A DNA stretch of 60,731 bases from an uncultured Eubacteriales bacterium (GCA_902778995.1 CACYZW010000005.1:1-60731); one strand, 5' to 3'; counted from the first letter of the stretch, positions 28,712-40,000 are shown. Numbers and translations are program-made. The notes: generated by a model from the sequence alone, not told the origin.

Positions 28712-28717
28712 TATAAT
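28712..28717 (+). promoter_or_regulatory. Extended -10 promoter for the TauE-like gene
   Basis: TATAAT at 28712-28717 is preceded by TGC. A weak -35 (TTTATC) lies 17 bases upstream. It is placed 37 bases before the gene. Confidence 0.55.
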
Positions 28718-28753
28718 TGGCGGCGGTCAAAAGTATGAAGGGGGACGATTGCC

Positions 28754-29527
28754 TTGTCGGTGACGCCGGGAATGTACCTGCTCGTGCTGCCCATGGTCTT
28801 TCTCGCGGCGGTGGTGGACGCCATCGCGGGCGGGGGCGGGCTGATCTCCCTGCCCGCCTACACCATCGCCGGCCTCGATTACGACTTCGCCTCGGGCAAC
28901 AACAAGTTCTCCTCCACCTTCGGCACGCTGATGGCGACCATACGCTACGCCAGGAGCGACGCGGTAAAGGCCCGCCCCGCCGCCATCGCCGCGGCGCTGG
29001 CCCTGCCGGGCTCATGGCTGGGCACCCAGGCGGCCATGGCCCTCGGCAACCGGACCATGCACGTCTTCATGGTCTTCGCCATACCCGTGGTCGGGGTGCT
29101 GGTGCTGCTGGGGGGAAAGAAGCCGGAGCGGGTCCGCCCCTTCACCCGGCGACAGGTCCCCGTCTGCGCGGCCATCGGGCTCGCCATCGGCTTTTACGAC
29201 GGCTTCTTCGGCCCTGGCACGGGCACGCTGCTGATCCTGCTGTTCACCTGGCTGCTGGGCATGGACATGGTCAGCGCTTCGGCCACCGCCAAGCCGGTGA
29301 ACCTGGTCAGCAATGTCGCCTCCCTCGTCACGCGCATCCTCGCGGGGAACGTGCTGTTCGCGCTGGCGTTGCCCGCCATGTGCTGCTCGCTGGTGGGGGG
29401 CTGGTTGGGGGCGCGGCTGGCGCTGACCCGCGGCGCAAGGCTGATCCGGGTGGTCATGCTGGGGGTACTTGCCCTGCTGACCGTACGCCTGGCCGTGGAA
29501 TGGCTGGCACGGCGAACGCATGAGTAA
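28754..29527 (+). CDS. TauE/SafE-family permease, 3' end altered by an insertion sequence
   Basis: The 257-residue membrane protein starts at a TTG after AAGGGGG. It has about eight hydrophobic segments in two similar halves; GGGGLISLPAY and GFFGPGTGTLLILLF are the family hallmarks. It probably exports or imports a sulfur-containing anion. An ISAs1 element begins at 29508, inside the codon for residue 252, so the last residues RRTHE and the stop come from the insertion sequence. On the far side of the element, at 30734, GCGTGA would complete the ancestral ending VEWLA-stop. Function is likely kept. Confidence 0.85.
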   Translation: MSVTPGMYLLVLPMVFLAAVVDAIAGGGGLISLPAYTIAGLDYDFASGNNKFSSTFGTLMATIRYARSDAVKARPAAIAAALALPGSWLGTQAAMALGNRTMHVFMVFAIPVVGVLVLLGGKKPERVRPFTRRQVPVCAAIGLAIGFYDGFFGPGTGTLLILLFTWLLGMDMVSASATAKPVNLVSNVASLVTRILAGNVLFALALPAMCCSLVGGWLGARLALTRGARLIRVVMLGVLALLTVRLAVEWLARRTHE

Positions 29528-30723
29528 ACAGGTTATAAAATATATTACAAAAGTATTACCAAAAGGATTATTCACCTCTGATGTCGAAAAGGACATAGAG
29601 GTGAAAAGAGATGAGCGAATACTTTGAAGGGATGACAGACCCGAGGCAGGAAGCAAAGGTGAAGCACAGCTTCATAGAAACAATTATGATCGTGATCTGT
29701 GCAGTAATAGCGGGATGCGATGTCTGGGAGGATATAGCAGACTACTGCCGGGTAAAAGAAGCATGGTTCCGAGAAGCATTGGGATTGGAATTGGCAAATG
29801 GAATACCGTCGCATGATACGATGGAGCGAGTCTTTGCGATGCTCAATCCGAAGGAATTCCAGGAAAGATTTATCGCGTGGGTACAGCATGCATGCGGGAA
29901 ACAGAGCCGTGAAATTATCAGCGTGGACGGAAAAACCATGCGAGGCAGCGGCAGCAAAGAACAGAAGCCGATACACATGGTAAGCGCATGGGCGAACAAG
30001 GCCAAGGCGGTATTCGGGCAGATGGCGGTAGATGGAAAGACGAATGAAATCACGGCTGTGCCGGAGTTGCTGGAGCTGTTGGATATCGAAGGGACGATAA
30101 TAACTGCTGATGCGATGAGCTGTCAGAAGGAAATCGTGCGCAAGATCAGGGACAAAGGCGCGGACTATGTAATAGGGTTAAAGGACAACCAGCCCAAATT
30201 GCGGCAGGAAACAGAGGAATACTTTGCAGCCGCGCTGGAGGAGCCACAGTTTTATAATCGTGTAGGGAAACATGTGACGCAGGAAAAAGGGCACGGGCGA
30301 ATAGAGACGAGGGAGTATTATCTGTGTACAGATCCGGATTTCCTGAAATTGCATGGGGAGTGGCGTGACCTGCGCGGCGTTGGGATGATGAAAACCCGTG
30401 TTATTCAGGGTGAAACTACTACGGAAGAAACCCATTTCTATATTTCCTCGTTGGAAGATGTCAGGGAATTCTCGGTTGCGGCCAGAAGCCATTGGGGTGT
30501 TGAGAATTCCCTGCACTGGTGCCTTGATGTTACCTTCCGAGAGGATCACTCGCGTATGCGCAAGGATAATACAGCGGAAAACTTTGCGGTGGTACGTCAT
30601 ATCGTTCTGAATATTTTGAAACGCATGGATGATAAGCTCTCTGTCGCCAGACGTCGCAGGCGTTGCTGTTATGATGACGACTATCTCCAGAAAGTCCTGC
30701 TTTCTATTCATGCGTGAGCCGTG
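29508..30723 (+). mobile_element. Complete ISAs1-family insertion sequence (1216 bp)
   Basis: The element begins CACGGCGAACGCATGAGTAA and ends in the near inverted repeat ATTCATGCGTGAGCCGTG. It is flanked by a perfect 10-bp target duplication GAATGGCTGG (29498-29507 and 30724-30733). It contains one intact transposase gene. The element is clearly lower in GC than its surroundings, as expected for a recent arrival. It inserted four bases before the stop codon of the permease gene. Confidence 0.9.
29611..30717 (+). CDS. ISAs1-family DDE transposase
   Basis: The 368-residue protein has the family N-terminus (DPRQEAKVKHSFIETIMIVICAVIAG) and the DDE acidic residues in SVDGKTMRGS, TADAMSCQKEIV and HWGVENSLHWCLDVTFREDHSR. 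Length is normal and no frameshift is seen, so the element may be active. Homologues include the H-repeat-associated proteins of Enterobacteria. Confidence 0.95.
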   Translation: MSEYFEGMTDPRQEAKVKHSFIETIMIVICAVIAGCDVWEDIADYCRVKEAWFREALGLELANGIPSHDTMERVFAMLNPKEFQERFIAWVQHACGKQSREIISVDGKTMRGSGSKEQKPIHMVSAWANKAKAVFGQMAVDGKTNEITAVPELLELLDIEGTIITADAMSCQKEIVRKIRDKGADYVIGLKDNQPKLRQETEEYFAAALEEPQFYNRVGKHVTQEKGHGRIETREYYLCTDPDFLKLHGEWRDLRGVGMMKTRVIQGETTTEETHFYISSLEDVREFSVAARSHWGVENSLHWCLDVTFREDHSRMRKDNTAENFAVVRHIVLNILKRMDDKLSVARRRRRCCYDDDYLQKVLLSIHA

Positions 30724-30742
30724 GAATGGCTGGCGTGACCCC

Positions 30743-30771
30743 TTGTTATTCCGCGGAAGATGTGCTATTAT
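30743..30771 (+). promoter_or_regulatory. Promoter of the GT2-GtrA gene
   Basis: TTGTTA at 30743-30748 and TATTAT at 30766-30771 lie 17 bases apart, directly downstream of the insertion sequence and its target duplication. Confidence 0.7.
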
Positions 30772-30802
30772 CATATGTAGTTTTTATACCAAGGAGCCAT
30801 CG

Positions 30803-31846
30803 ATGATGAAAACCGCACTGATCATACCCGCCTACAAGCCCGCGAAGGAACTGCTGAACCTCCTGGCGCAGTTCCAGGGAAACGACGATTTTCTGCCCGT
30901 GGTGGTGGACGACGGCAGCGGGCCGGATTTTCTGCCCGTATTCGACGCCCTGCCCGCCGGGGTGACGCTGCTGCGCCATCCGCAGAACCGGGGCAAGGGC
31001 GCGGCGTTGAAGACCGCCTTCCGGCATGTGCTGGATCATTGCCCCGACTGCGGCCTCGCCGTCACCGCCGATGCCGACGGGCAGCACCGCTACGGGGACA
31101 TACTGCGCGTCAGCCAGAGGGCCGCCAGCCATCCCGGCACGCTGGTGCTGGGCAGCCGCAAATTCGAGGGCAACGTGCCCCTGCGCAGCCGCCTGGGCAA
31201 CGGCATCACCCGCAAGGTGTTCAGCGTCGCCAGCGGCGTCTCCGTTTACGACACCCAGACCGGCCTGCGGGCCTTCGACCGTGAGCTGATGAAGGGCTTT
31301 GTCGACATTCCCGGCGACCGCTATGAATACGAGATCAACATGCTGCTCACTGCGGCACAGTCGGGCATCCCCATCGAGGAGGAATGGATCGACACGGTGT
31401 ACATCGAGGACAACGCCTCCTCCCACTTCAACCCCTTCAGGGATTCCTTCAAAATCTACATGTGCATCTTCAAGTTCGCCGCCTCGTCGCTGCTGGCCTT
31501 TGCCATCGACTACGTGCTGGCGCTGATATTGAAGGCGCTCACCGCCGCCTGGCCCCCGGCGATGTCGCTGAATTTCAGCGTCATCGTCGCCCGCCTGGTC
31601 AGCGCCACCGTGAACTTCTCCGTCAACCGTCGGATGGTGTTCAACGGCAACGAAACCCTGGGCAAGGCCCTGCTGAAATACGCGGCGCTGGCCGCCGTCG
31701 TGCTGGCGCTGAACCTGGCGCTGATGCACCTGCTGACCATCCGCCTGGGCTGGCCCTTCGCGCTGTCCAAAATTTTGGTGGAGGTGCTGCTTTTCTGCAT
31801 GAATTTCGTGGTGCAGGGGAAGTTTGTGTATCGCAAGAAAGCCTGA
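30803..31846 (+). CDS. Glycosyltransferase family 2 fused to a GtrA-like membrane domain
   Basis: The 347-residue product starts at the ATG at 30803 after AAGGAG. Residues 1-215 are a GT2 catalytic domain with ALIIPAYKP, VVVDDGSG and TADADGQH, like polyprenol-phosphate glycosyltransferases. Residues ~225-345 carry four membrane helices of the GtrA type, which can flip lipid-linked sugars. One polypeptide may thus make and translocate a polyprenyl-phosphate sugar for surface glycans. The substrate is not defined by sequence. Confidence 0.88.
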   Translation: MMKTALIIPAYKPAKELLNLLAQFQGNDDFLPVVVDDGSGPDFLPVFDALPAGVTLLRHPQNRGKGAALKTAFRHVLDHCPDCGLAVTADADGQHRYGDILRVSQRAASHPGTLVLGSRKFEGNVPLRSRLGNGITRKVFSVASGVSVYDTQTGLRAFDRELMKGFVDIPGDRYEYEINMLLTAAQSGIPIEEEWIDTVYIEDNASSHFNPFRDSFKIYMCIFKFAASSLLAFAIDYVLALILKALTAAWPPAMSLNFSVIVARLVSATVNFSVNRRMVFNGNETLGKALLKYAALAAVVLALNLALMHLLTIRLGWPFALSKILVEVLLFCMNFVVQGKFVYRKKA

Positions 31847-31925
31847 ACGCGCAGATCCGGCCGCACTTCCGCCAGGCCGCGTTGAAAACACACCAGGGTA
31901 TTTACGCCCGGAAAGAGAGCAAAGC

Positions 31926-33053
31926 GTGCGTAACGACGGGGATTTCTACAATCCCATGGAACAATACTGGGTCTGGCTGTCCAGCGTGGAGGGCATCGGG
32001 GCCAAGCGCTTTTACCAGCTTCTGGCGCTGTACGAGGACGCCCGCAGCGTATGGGACGCCCTGGGCGGCGCGCTGGTCCCACCGGACATTCCCGCGATAA
32101 CGGGGCCCGCCGCCTTTGAAAAGCTGCGCGCCGCACGGGACGAGCGCTACTTCTACCGGCTGTTCCACCGCCTGGAGCGCGGCGGCATACGGGCGATCAC
32201 CCGATTGAGCGACGCCTATCCCCCGGCGCTGACGGGCATCTACGACCCGCCGCCCACGCTGTACGTTCGGGGCGACTGTCCGCTGGACGGCGAGCGCATG
32301 TTCGCCGTCGTGGGCTCCCGCCAGTGCACCCGCGACGGACAGCGCGCCGCCCGGGAATTTGCCAGGGGACTTGCCGAAAACGGCGTCACCGTGGTCAGCG
32401 GCATGGCCCGGGGCATCGACTCCTGGGCCCACCGGGGCGCGCTGGACGGCCACGGTACCACCGTCGCGGTGCTGGGCTGCGGCGTGGACGTGGTCTATCC
32501 GCCGGAAAACGACCGGCTCATGGCCGAGATACTCGATGCCGGCGGCGCGATCGTCTCCGAGTTTACGCCCGGCGTTCCGCCCGTGCCCGGCAACTTTCCC
32601 GCCCGCAACCGCATCATCAGCGGCCTTTCACAGGGCACCCTGATCGTGGAAGGCGCAAAGGCCAGCGGCGCGATGATCACCATAAACCTCGCGCTGGACC
32701 AGGGCAGGGATGTGTTCGCCGTGCCCGGAAGCATCTATTCGCCCCTGAGCAGCGCCCCGAACCAGATGATACTGGACGGCGCGACCCCGGCGCTCAGCCC
32801 CTGGGACATACTGGAGCACTACCGCTGGGGCCGGCGACCCGGCCCCTCTGCGGCGCGGCCCGCAACTGCGCCTGAGCTGGACCCCGAGGAGGAAGCCCTC
32901 GTCGAACCCCTGCGCAACGAGGCGCTGTCCTTCGAGGAGCTTGCCCAAATCACAGGTTTATCCGCTGCAAAGCTAAATTCCCACTTGACAATGCTGGAAC
33001 TTAGGGGAATAATAGAAAAGGCGCCCGGCGGACTGTACCGGGCCTATACCTAA
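31926..33053 (+). CDS. dprA: DNA-processing protein DprA
   Basis: I start the 376-residue protein at GTG 31926, where the conserved N-terminal helical region begins. The Rossmann core is clear (MFAVVGSRQCTRDG, VVSGMARGIDSWAH, ARNRIISGLS and LIVEGAKASGAMIT). A C-terminal winged helix follows (ALSFEELAQITGLS...LRGIIEKAPGGLYRAY). DprA loads RecA on incoming single-stranded DNA during natural transformation, but it is widespread in bacteria not known to be competent. The dprA-topA-trmFO-hslV order is common in Bacillota. Confidence 0.95.
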   Translation: MRNDGDFYNPMEQYWVWLSSVEGIGAKRFYQLLALYEDARSVWDALGGALVPPDIPAITGPAAFEKLRAARDERYFYRLFHRLERGGIRAITRLSDAYPPALTGIYDPPPTLYVRGDCPLDGERMFAVVGSRQCTRDGQRAAREFARGLAENGVTVVSGMARGIDSWAHRGALDGHGTTVAVLGCGVDVVYPPENDRLMAEILDAGGAIVSEFTPGVPPVPGNFPARNRIISGLSQGTLIVEGAKASGAMITINLALDQGRDVFAVPGSIYSPLSSAPNQMILDGATPALSPWDILEHYRWGRRPGPSAARPATAPELDPEEEALVEPLRNEALSFEELAQITGLSAAKLNSHLTMLELRGIIEKAPGGLYRAYT

Positions 33054-33119
33054 ATCGGAATGAGGATCAGAGCATCGAACACCTCTGCCGTTCCCAAGGG
33101 CCTATCAGCCCCATCTCGC

Positions 33120-33144
33120 AAAAAATGTCCACCGGACATTTTTT
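33120..33144. terminator. Bidirectional terminator between dprA and topA
   Basis: AAAAAATGTCC (33120-33130), loop ACC and GGACATTTTTT (33134-33144) form a perfect 11-bp stem that reads as a T-tailed terminator on both strands. Confidence 0.7.
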
Positions 33145-33192
33145 CGGGCGCTCGATGTCCCCCTTCCCCGTTCCCTGTTTTCGGAGGAAACT

Positions 33193-35295
33193 ATGGCAAA
33201 CAAGCTCGTCATCGTCGAATCGCCGGCCAAGGCAAAGACCATCGGTAAATTCCTGGGCCGCGGCTACAAGGTCGAGGCCTCCCAGGGCCATATCCGCGAC
33301 CTGCCCAAGAGCCAGATCGGCGTAGATGTGGACAATAACTTTGAACCCAAGTACATCACCATTCGCGGGCGCGGCGATATCCTGAGCCGCATTCGCAAGG
33401 AAGCGCGGGGCGCCAGCAAGATCTATCTGGCGACTGACCCGGACCGCGAGGGCGAAGCCATCTCCTGGCACCTGGCCAACGTCCTGGGCATCGACGAGGC
33501 CTCCCCCTGCCGCATCGAATTTCACGAGGTCACCAGCAAGGCCGTGAAGGCTGCGGTCAAGAACCCGCGAAAGATCGACATGGACCTGGTCAACGCCCAG
33601 CAGGCCCGGCGTGTGCTGGATCGGCTGGTGGGCTACAAGATCAGCCCGATACTGTGGCAGAAGGTCAAGAAGGGGCTGAGCGCCGGGCGCGTACAGTCCG
33701 TGGCCACCAAGATCATCTGCGACCGCGAGGCCGAAATCGACGCCTTCATCCCTGAGGAATACTGGACGCTGGAGACCACCTTCGCCATCGGCGACGCCCA
33801 GGTGACCGCCCGCTACACCGGCGAGGGCGAAAAAAAGGTCGATCTGAAAACCCGCGCCGACGCGCAGGCCGTGATCGACCGGTGCGAAGGTTCCCCCTTC
33901 AGCGTGGCCGCCATCAAGCGCGGCGAGCGCCGCCGCCTGCCCGCGCCCCCCTTCACCACCTCGAATCTGCAGCAGGAGGCCTCCCGCAAGCTGGGCTTCT
34001 CCACCCAGAAGACCATGCAGATCGCCCAGCAGCTCTACGAGGGCGTCGAGCTGGCCGGGGAGGGCTCCCAGGGCCTGGTGACCTACATCCGCACCGACTC
34101 CACCCGCATCGCCGACGAGGCGGTGGAGGCCGTGCGCGACCTGATCGAAAGCGTCTGGGGCAAGGACTTCCTGCCCGAGAAGCCCAATGTCTACAAGACC
34201 CGCAAAAGCGCCCAGGACGCCCACGAGGCCATCCGGCCGACCGTGGTGAAGCGCCGGCCCGAAGACATCAAGGCGTCCCTTTCAAGGGATCAGTACCGGC
34301 TGTACAAGCTGATCTACGATCGCTTCGTCTCCAGCCAGATGACGCCGGCGCTGTACGACACCCTGGCCGTGGACATCGACGCCGGGTGCGGCGCGCGGTT
34401 CCACTTCAACGGCCAGAAGCAGCGCTTCGCCGGCTTCACCGTGGTGTACGTGGAGAGCGTGGACGACCCCCAGGAGGAGGCCGTGAACGGCAATCTGCCG
34501 GAGCTCAGCGAGGGCATGGCCGCCACCGCCGGGGCCATGAACGCCGAACAGCACTTCACCCAGCCGCCGCCAAGGTACACCGAGGCCAGCCTGGTGCGCA
34601 CGCTGGAGGAAAAGGGCATCGGCCGCCCCTCCACCTACAGCCCCACCATATCCACCATCACCGGCCGCAGGGGCTACATCACCAAGGAAAACAAGCGCCT
34701 GATTCCCACCGAGCTGGGCAAGATCGTCAACGATCTGATGTGCAACAACTTCCCGGACATCGTGAACGTCACCTTCACCGCCAACATGGAGGACCGGCTG
34801 GACGACGTGGAGGCGGGCAAGGCCGACTGGCGCGGCATCGTCTCCGATTTCTACGGCCCCTTCGAAAAGGACCTGGAAGCCGCCGAGGCCAGCATCGAAA
34901 AGATCGCCATCGAGGATCAGGTTTCCGACGTGCCCTGCGAAAAGTGCGGCGCGATGATGGTCTACAAGATGAGCCGCTACGGGCGGTTCCTGGCCTGCCC
35001 CAACTTCCCCGCCTGCCGGCACACGCTGGCCCTGCCCAACAGCATCGGCGTGCCCTGCCCCAAGTGCGGCGGCAACCTGCTGGAGCGCATCAGTCGCAAG
35101 GGCCGCAAGTTCTACGGCTGCGAGAAGTACCCCGAGTGCGACTTCGTGTCCTGGGATCGGCCCGTGGTCGACAAGTGCCCCGTCTGCGGCAGCTACATGG
35201 TGTTGAAGCGCGGCAGCAAGGACACCCTGTATCACGTCTGCGCAAACGAGACGTGCAGGCATAAGGTGTTGGTGGAGAACACGCAGGAGGAATGA
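33193..35295 (+). CDS. topA: DNA topoisomerase I
   Basis: The 700-residue enzyme has the TOPRIM domain (LVIVESPAKAKTIGKFLG; ATDPDREGEAISWH), the active tyrosine in TYIRTDSTRIADEA and HEAIRPT. Three C-terminal zinc ribbons follow (CEKCGAMM...CPNFPAC; CPKCGGNL...CEKYPEC; CPVCGSYM...CANETC). It relaxes negative supercoils. Length is typical of the clostridial form. Confidence 0.97.
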   Translation: MANKLVIVESPAKAKTIGKFLGRGYKVEASQGHIRDLPKSQIGVDVDNNFEPKYITIRGRGDILSRIRKEARGASKIYLATDPDREGEAISWHLANVLGIDEASPCRIEFHEVTSKAVKAAVKNPRKIDMDLVNAQQARRVLDRLVGYKISPILWQKVKKGLSAGRVQSVATKIICDREAEIDAFIPEEYWTLETTFAIGDAQVTARYTGEGEKKVDLKTRADAQAVIDRCEGSPFSVAAIKRGERRRLPAPPFTTSNLQQEASRKLGFSTQKTMQIAQQLYEGVELAGEGSQGLVTYIRTDSTRIADEAVEAVRDLIESVWGKDFLPEKPNVYKTRKSAQDAHEAIRPTVVKRRPEDIKASLSRDQYRLYKLIYDRFVSSQMTPALYDTLAVDIDAGCGARFHFNGQKQRFAGFTVVYVESVDDPQEEAVNGNLPELSEGMAATAGAMNAEQHFTQPPPRYTEASLVRTLEEKGIGRPSTYSPTISTITGRRGYITKENKRLIPTELGKIVNDLMCNNFPDIVNVTFTANMEDRLDDVEAGKADWRGIVSDFYGPFEKDLEAAEASIEKIAIEDQVSDVPCEKCGAMMVYKMSRYGRFLACPNFPACRHTLALPNSIGVPCPKCGGNLLERISRKGRKFYGCEKYPECDFVSWDRPVVDKCPVCGSYMVLKRGSKDTLYHVCANETCRHKVLVENTQEE

Positions 35296-35510
35296 AGGGG
35301 AAATGAGGAATGAGGAATTGTGGGTGAAATCCTTGCGGATTTCTTTGATAAAAGGGAGCGTGAGGCGTTGGGCCCTCTGCCGTCCCCATTGAATCAAAAC
35401 AAATCCGAAGGATTAGCGACACAAAGCCGGTCCTTTATCGAGAACCTCCATTCCTCATGCCATACTCCCCTCGCTGACATTCATTCCTCATTCCCAATTC
35501 CTCATTCCCC
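35291..35510 (+). repeat. Intergenic element, copy D (longest)
   Basis: The unit starts GGAATGAAGGGGAAATGAGG and ends TTCATTCCTCATTCCC then AATTCCTCATTCCCC. It carries the inner hairpin GAAATCC-TTGC-GGATTTC at about 35330-35350, identical to that of copy C. It sits between topA and trmFO. Confidence 0.65.
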
Positions 35511-35534
35511 AAAGACGACCTGTCAGGAGCACCC

Positions 35535-36848
35535 ATGAATCGACAAACAACCGTCACCATCGTAGGCGCGGGACTTGCGGGCAGCGAAGCGGCCTGGCAG
35601 CTGGCAAAGCGGGGGATTCCCGTCCGCCTGGTCGAAATGAAGCCCGTAAAATACAGCCCGGCCCACAAATATCCCGGCTTCGGGGAGCTGGTGTGCTCCA
35701 ATTCGCTGAAGGCCGAGCATCTTTCCAACGCCTCCGGCCTGCTGAAGGCCGAGCTTCGGGCCATGGGCAGCCTCATTCTCAAGTGCGCCGAGGCGAGCCG
35801 CGTGCCCGCCGGCGGCGCGCTGGCGGTGGACAGGGTCCGGTTCTCCGACGGGATCACCGCTGCGCTGGAGGGCCATCCGCTGGTGACCGTCGAACGGGGC
35901 GTGGTCCGCGAGCTTCCCGAGGCGCCCGCCATCGTCGCCACCGGCCCGCTGACCGACCCTGCGCTGACCGAGGCCATCGCGGCGCGCACCGGCGTCGGCG
36001 CGCTGAACTTCTTCGACGCCGCCGCCCCCATCGTCACCGCCGAATCGCTGGACATGACAAAGGTGTTTCGCGCCTCCCGCTATGGCAGGGGCACCGACGA
36101 CTACCTGAACTGCCCGATGACCGAGGCGGAGTACAACGCCTTCTACGACGCCCTGATAAGCGCGGAGCTGGCCGAGCTGCACGACTTTGAAAAGAAGCTG
36201 GTGTTCGAGGGCTGCCTGGCCGTGGAGATATTGGCCTCCCGGGGCCGCCAGACGCTGGCTTTCGGGCCGCTGAAGCCGGTGGGCCTCGTCGACCCCCGCA
36301 CGGGCAAGGAGCCCTACGCCGTGGTGCAGCTGCGCCAGGAAAACGCCCAGGGCACGCTGTACAACCTGGTGGGCTTCCAGACCCGGTTGAAGTGGGGCGA
36401 GCAGAAGCGGGTGTTCGGCATGATACCGGGCCTGGAGAACGCCGAATTCGTCCGCTACGGCGTGATGCACCGCAACACCTACCTGAACGGCCCCGCCGTT
36501 CTGGGCCGCAACTACGCCCTGAAAGGCGATAAGCTGCTCCGCTTTGCCGGACAGCTGACCGGCGTGGAGGGCTACATGGAATCCACCGCCAGCGGGCTGA
36601 CGGCGGCGGTATCGCTGTCCAAGGCCATGGCCGGACAGCCGGAGCCGGATTTCACCGGCAGGACCCTGTTCGGCGCGCTGGAGCGCCATGTGCGCACACC
36701 CAGCGCCAATTTCCAGCCCATGAACGCCAACTTCGGCATACTGGACGCCCTGCCCTATCGGGTCAAGGGCAAGAAGAACCGCTACGAAAAGCTGAGCGAG
36801 GTCGCCATCGACACATTGAACGAGGTAATCAAAGAATATGAGCTATGA
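35535..36848 (+). CDS. trmFO: Methylenetetrahydrofolate-tRNA (uracil-5-)-methyltransferase
   Basis: The 437-residue flavoprotein has the FAD-binding [21 protein letters not shown] and the conserved [13 protein letters not shown] near residue 55. It ends with the family signature [17 protein letters not shown]. It uses methylenetetrahydrofolate and FADH2 to make m5U at position 54 in the tRNA T loop. It overlaps hslV by 11 bases, so both are coupled. Confidence 0.96.
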   Translation: MNRQTTVTIVGAGLAGSEAAWQLAKRGIPVRLVEMKPVKYSPAHKYPGFGELVCSNSLKAEHLSNASGLLKAELRAMGSLILKCAEASRVPAGGALAVDRVRFSDGITAALEGHPLVTVERGVVRELPEAPAIVATGPLTDPALTEAIAARTGVGALNFFDAAAPIVTAESLDMTKVFRASRYGRGTDDYLNCPMTEAEYNAFYDALISAELAELHDFEKKLVFEGCLAVEILASRGRQTLAFGPLKPVGLVDPRTGKEPYAVVQLRQENAQGTLYNLVGFQTRLKWGEQKRVFGMIPGLENAEFVRYGVMHRNTYLNGPAVLGRNYALKGDKLLRFAGQLTGVEGYMESTASGLTAAVSLSKAMAGQPEPDFTGRTLFGALERHVRTPSANFQPMNANFGILDALPYRVKGKKNRYEKLSEVAIDTLNEVIKEYEL

Positions 36849-37389
36849 AATCAAAAGTCCCTTTCGCGGCACCACCATCTGCGCCGTGAAGAAGGACGGC
36901 GTAATCGCCGTGGCCGGGGACGGCCAGGTCACCATGGGCGAACACACCATCATGAAGGCCACCGCCAGGAAGGTGCGCCGCATCTTTTCAGACAAGGTCG
37001 TGGTCGGCTTCGCCGGCAGCGTGGCCGACGCCTTTGCGCTGTCGGAAAAATTCGAGGACAAGCTGACCCAGTACGCGGGCAACCTGCCCCGGGCGGCGGT
37101 GGAGCTGGCCCAGGACTGGCGCATGGATCGCGCCATGCGGAAGCTGGAGGCCATGCTGCTGTGCGCGGACAGGGAGAACCTGATGCTGATCTCCGGCACC
37201 GGCGAGGTCATTGAGCCCGACGACGGCGTGCTGGCCATCGGCTCCGGCGGCAACTACGCCCTTGCCGCAGCGCGCGCGCTGGTGGCCAACACCGACCTGC
37301 CGGCCCCCGAGATCGCCCGGAAGGCGCTGGAAATCGCGTCTGAGATCTGCGTGTACACCAACGGCAACATCATCGTTGAAACGGTGTAA
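36838..37389 (+). CDS. hslV: ATP-dependent protease subunit HslV
   Basis: The 183-residue peptidase carries [24 protein letters not shown], with the catalytic N-terminal threonine preceded here by an 11-residue propeptide ([11 protein letters not shown]) that must be removed for activity. The rest matches HslV, with [14 protein letters not shown] in the C-terminal half. It forms the double-ring peptidase that works with HslU. Unusually, hslU does not follow directly: two unrelated genes and a repeat pair separate them. Confidence 0.95.
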   Translation: MSYEIKSPFRGTTICAVKKDGVIAVAGDGQVTMGEHTIMKATARKVRRIFSDKVVVGFAGSVADAFALSEKFEDKLTQYAGNLPRAAVELAQDWRMDRAMRKLEAMLLCADRENLMLISGTGEVIEPDDGVLAIGSGGNYALAAARALVANTDLPAPEIARKALEIASEICVYTNGNIIVETV

Positions 37390-37404
37390 TGAAAGGGCAG
37401 TGCC

Positions 37405-37749
37405 TTGAACCGGACCCACAATCCCACCCTGAAGCCCTATGCCCAAAGACTGCGCCGCGACATGACCGGAGAAGAACGGCATCTCTGGTACGACTTCCTG
37501 AACCGACTGCCCGTGCGCTTCAACCGTCAAAAGGTGATTGGGCCCTACATCGTGGACTTTTATTGCGCCAGCGCGAAATTAGTCGTGGAACTGGACGGTT
37601 CCCAGCACTACGAGGAAGCCGGCATCGCCGCAGACGAGCGGCGCGACACCTTCCTTGCCGAACAGGGTCTGCGTGTGCTGCGCTACACCAACGTGGATGT
37701 GCACAGGAATTTCAACGGGGTATGCGAGGATATCCTGAAGTATCTGTAG
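37405..37749 (+). CDS. DUF559-family PD-(D/E)XK-like protein
   Basis: The 114-residue protein starts at a TTG. It shows the DUF559 signature: LRRDMTGEERHLWYDFLN, RFNRQKVIGPYIVDFYC and LVVELDGSQHYEE. The fold is like very short patch repair endonucleases, with possible catalytic residues in VDFYC and VELDGSQH. Such small proteins are often carried with repeats or mobile DNA. Here the gene interrupts the hslV-hslU pair. The natural substrate is unknown. Confidence 0.85.
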   Translation: MNRTHNPTLKPYAQRLRRDMTGEERHLWYDFLNRLPVRFNRQKVIGPYIVDFYCASAKLVVELDGSQHYEEAGIAADERRDTFLAEQGLRVLRYTNVDVHRNFNGVCEDILKYL

Positions 37750-37768
37750 CAAATATCACCCGCCGTCG

Positions 37769-37956
37769 CCTCCATAAGCTGTCCCCGCCGTCACCCCCCA
37801 AAAGGCTTCCCCTTGAGGGGAAGCTGTCAACCAAAGGTTGACTGAAGAGGTGTCTCCATAGCGCCTCCACAAGTCGTCCCCGCCGTCGCCCCCAAAAGGC
37901 TTCCCCTTGAGGGGAAGCTGTCAACCAAAGGTTGACTGAAGAGGTGTCCCCGTAGC
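37769..37956 (+). repeat. Two tandem 94-bp repeat units
   Basis: Units at about 37769-37862 and 37863-37956 share AAAAGGCTTCCCCTTGAGGG and the following GGAAGCTGTCAACCAAAGG, ending TTGACTGAAGAGGTG. Each contains two hairpins (CTTCCCC-TTGA-GGGGAAG and GTCAACC-AAA-GGTTGAC). This is a REP-like dispersed repeat type that I recall as common in gut Clostridia genomes. Confidence 0.75.
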
Positions 37957-38047
37957 ACCTCGTTCGTCTATTCCTATAAACGCCCTTATCTCATCGGGGA
38001 TAACGGATGAGTTGACCCAACAGGCCACACATGGCAGGAGACGCGGC

Positions 38048-38548
38048 ATGATCGATATTACCGCCCTGAGCGATGCTTATCGCGCACGCAGGCTTTCCGA
38101 CGCCGACGCGTACGCGGTGCTGGCGCTGTGCGAGGGCAACGGTCAATTCTACCGCTACTGCGCGGCGGAGCCCACGCGTGAGCAGGTTCTCAGCGACATG
38201 CATATCGCACCACCTGGAATTGACGAAGCCCACAAATACTACGTCGGGTTCTACCGGGGCGACGTCCTCGTGGCAGTGATGGACCTGATCGACGGCTATC
38301 CGGAACCCGACATCGCCTACATCGGCTTCTTTATGATGGATATGCGCTTCCAGGGCAGACAGCTGGGAAGCGCGCTCATCCAGGAAGTCAAGGGCTATTT
38401 GAAGCGCGCCGGCTATAGGGCCATACGGCTGGCCATCGACAAGGCCAACCCGCAGTCAAACCACTTCTGGAAAAAGAACGGCTTTGAGGTCATCCGCGAG
38501 GTCCCCCGGGACGAATGGACGGTCCTCGAAGCGGAGTGCACGCTGTAA
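38048..38548 (+). CDS. GNAT-family N-acetyltransferase
   Basis: The 166-residue protein starts at the ATG at 38048 after CAGGAGA. It has the acetyl-CoA loop [24 protein letters not shown] and the C-terminal [12 protein letters not shown], typical of the RimI/Acetyltransf_1 fold. The substrate cannot be told. It lies 31 bases before hslU and may be co-transcribed with it. Confidence 0.83.
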   Translation: MIDITALSDAYRARRLSDADAYAVLALCEGNGQFYRYCAAEPTREQVLSDMHIAPPGIDEAHKYYVGFYRGDVLVAVMDLIDGYPEPDIAYIGFFMMDMRFQGRQLGSALIQEVKGYLKRAGYRAIRLAIDKANPQSNHFWKKNGFEVIREVPRDEWTVLEAECTL

Positions 38549-38579
38549 GTCATACCCACGATCGAGAAAGGACAAAGCC

Positions 38580-39950
<1,371 letters not shown>

Positions 39951-39971
39951 ACGGCAATACCATGCTTCGCG

Positions 39972-40000
39972 TTACCATTCACCCTACGGGCGAATGGTAA
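39972..40000 (+). terminator. Hairpin after hslU
   Basis: TTACCATTC (39972-39980) pairs with GAATGGTAA (39992-40000). Only a weak T run follows, so termination would be partial. Confidence 0.4.

Noticed and set aside
37769-37956. Possible CRISPR array
   Set aside because: There are only two 94-bp units with homologous spacers; this is a REP-like tandem repeat, and no cas gene is in the window.
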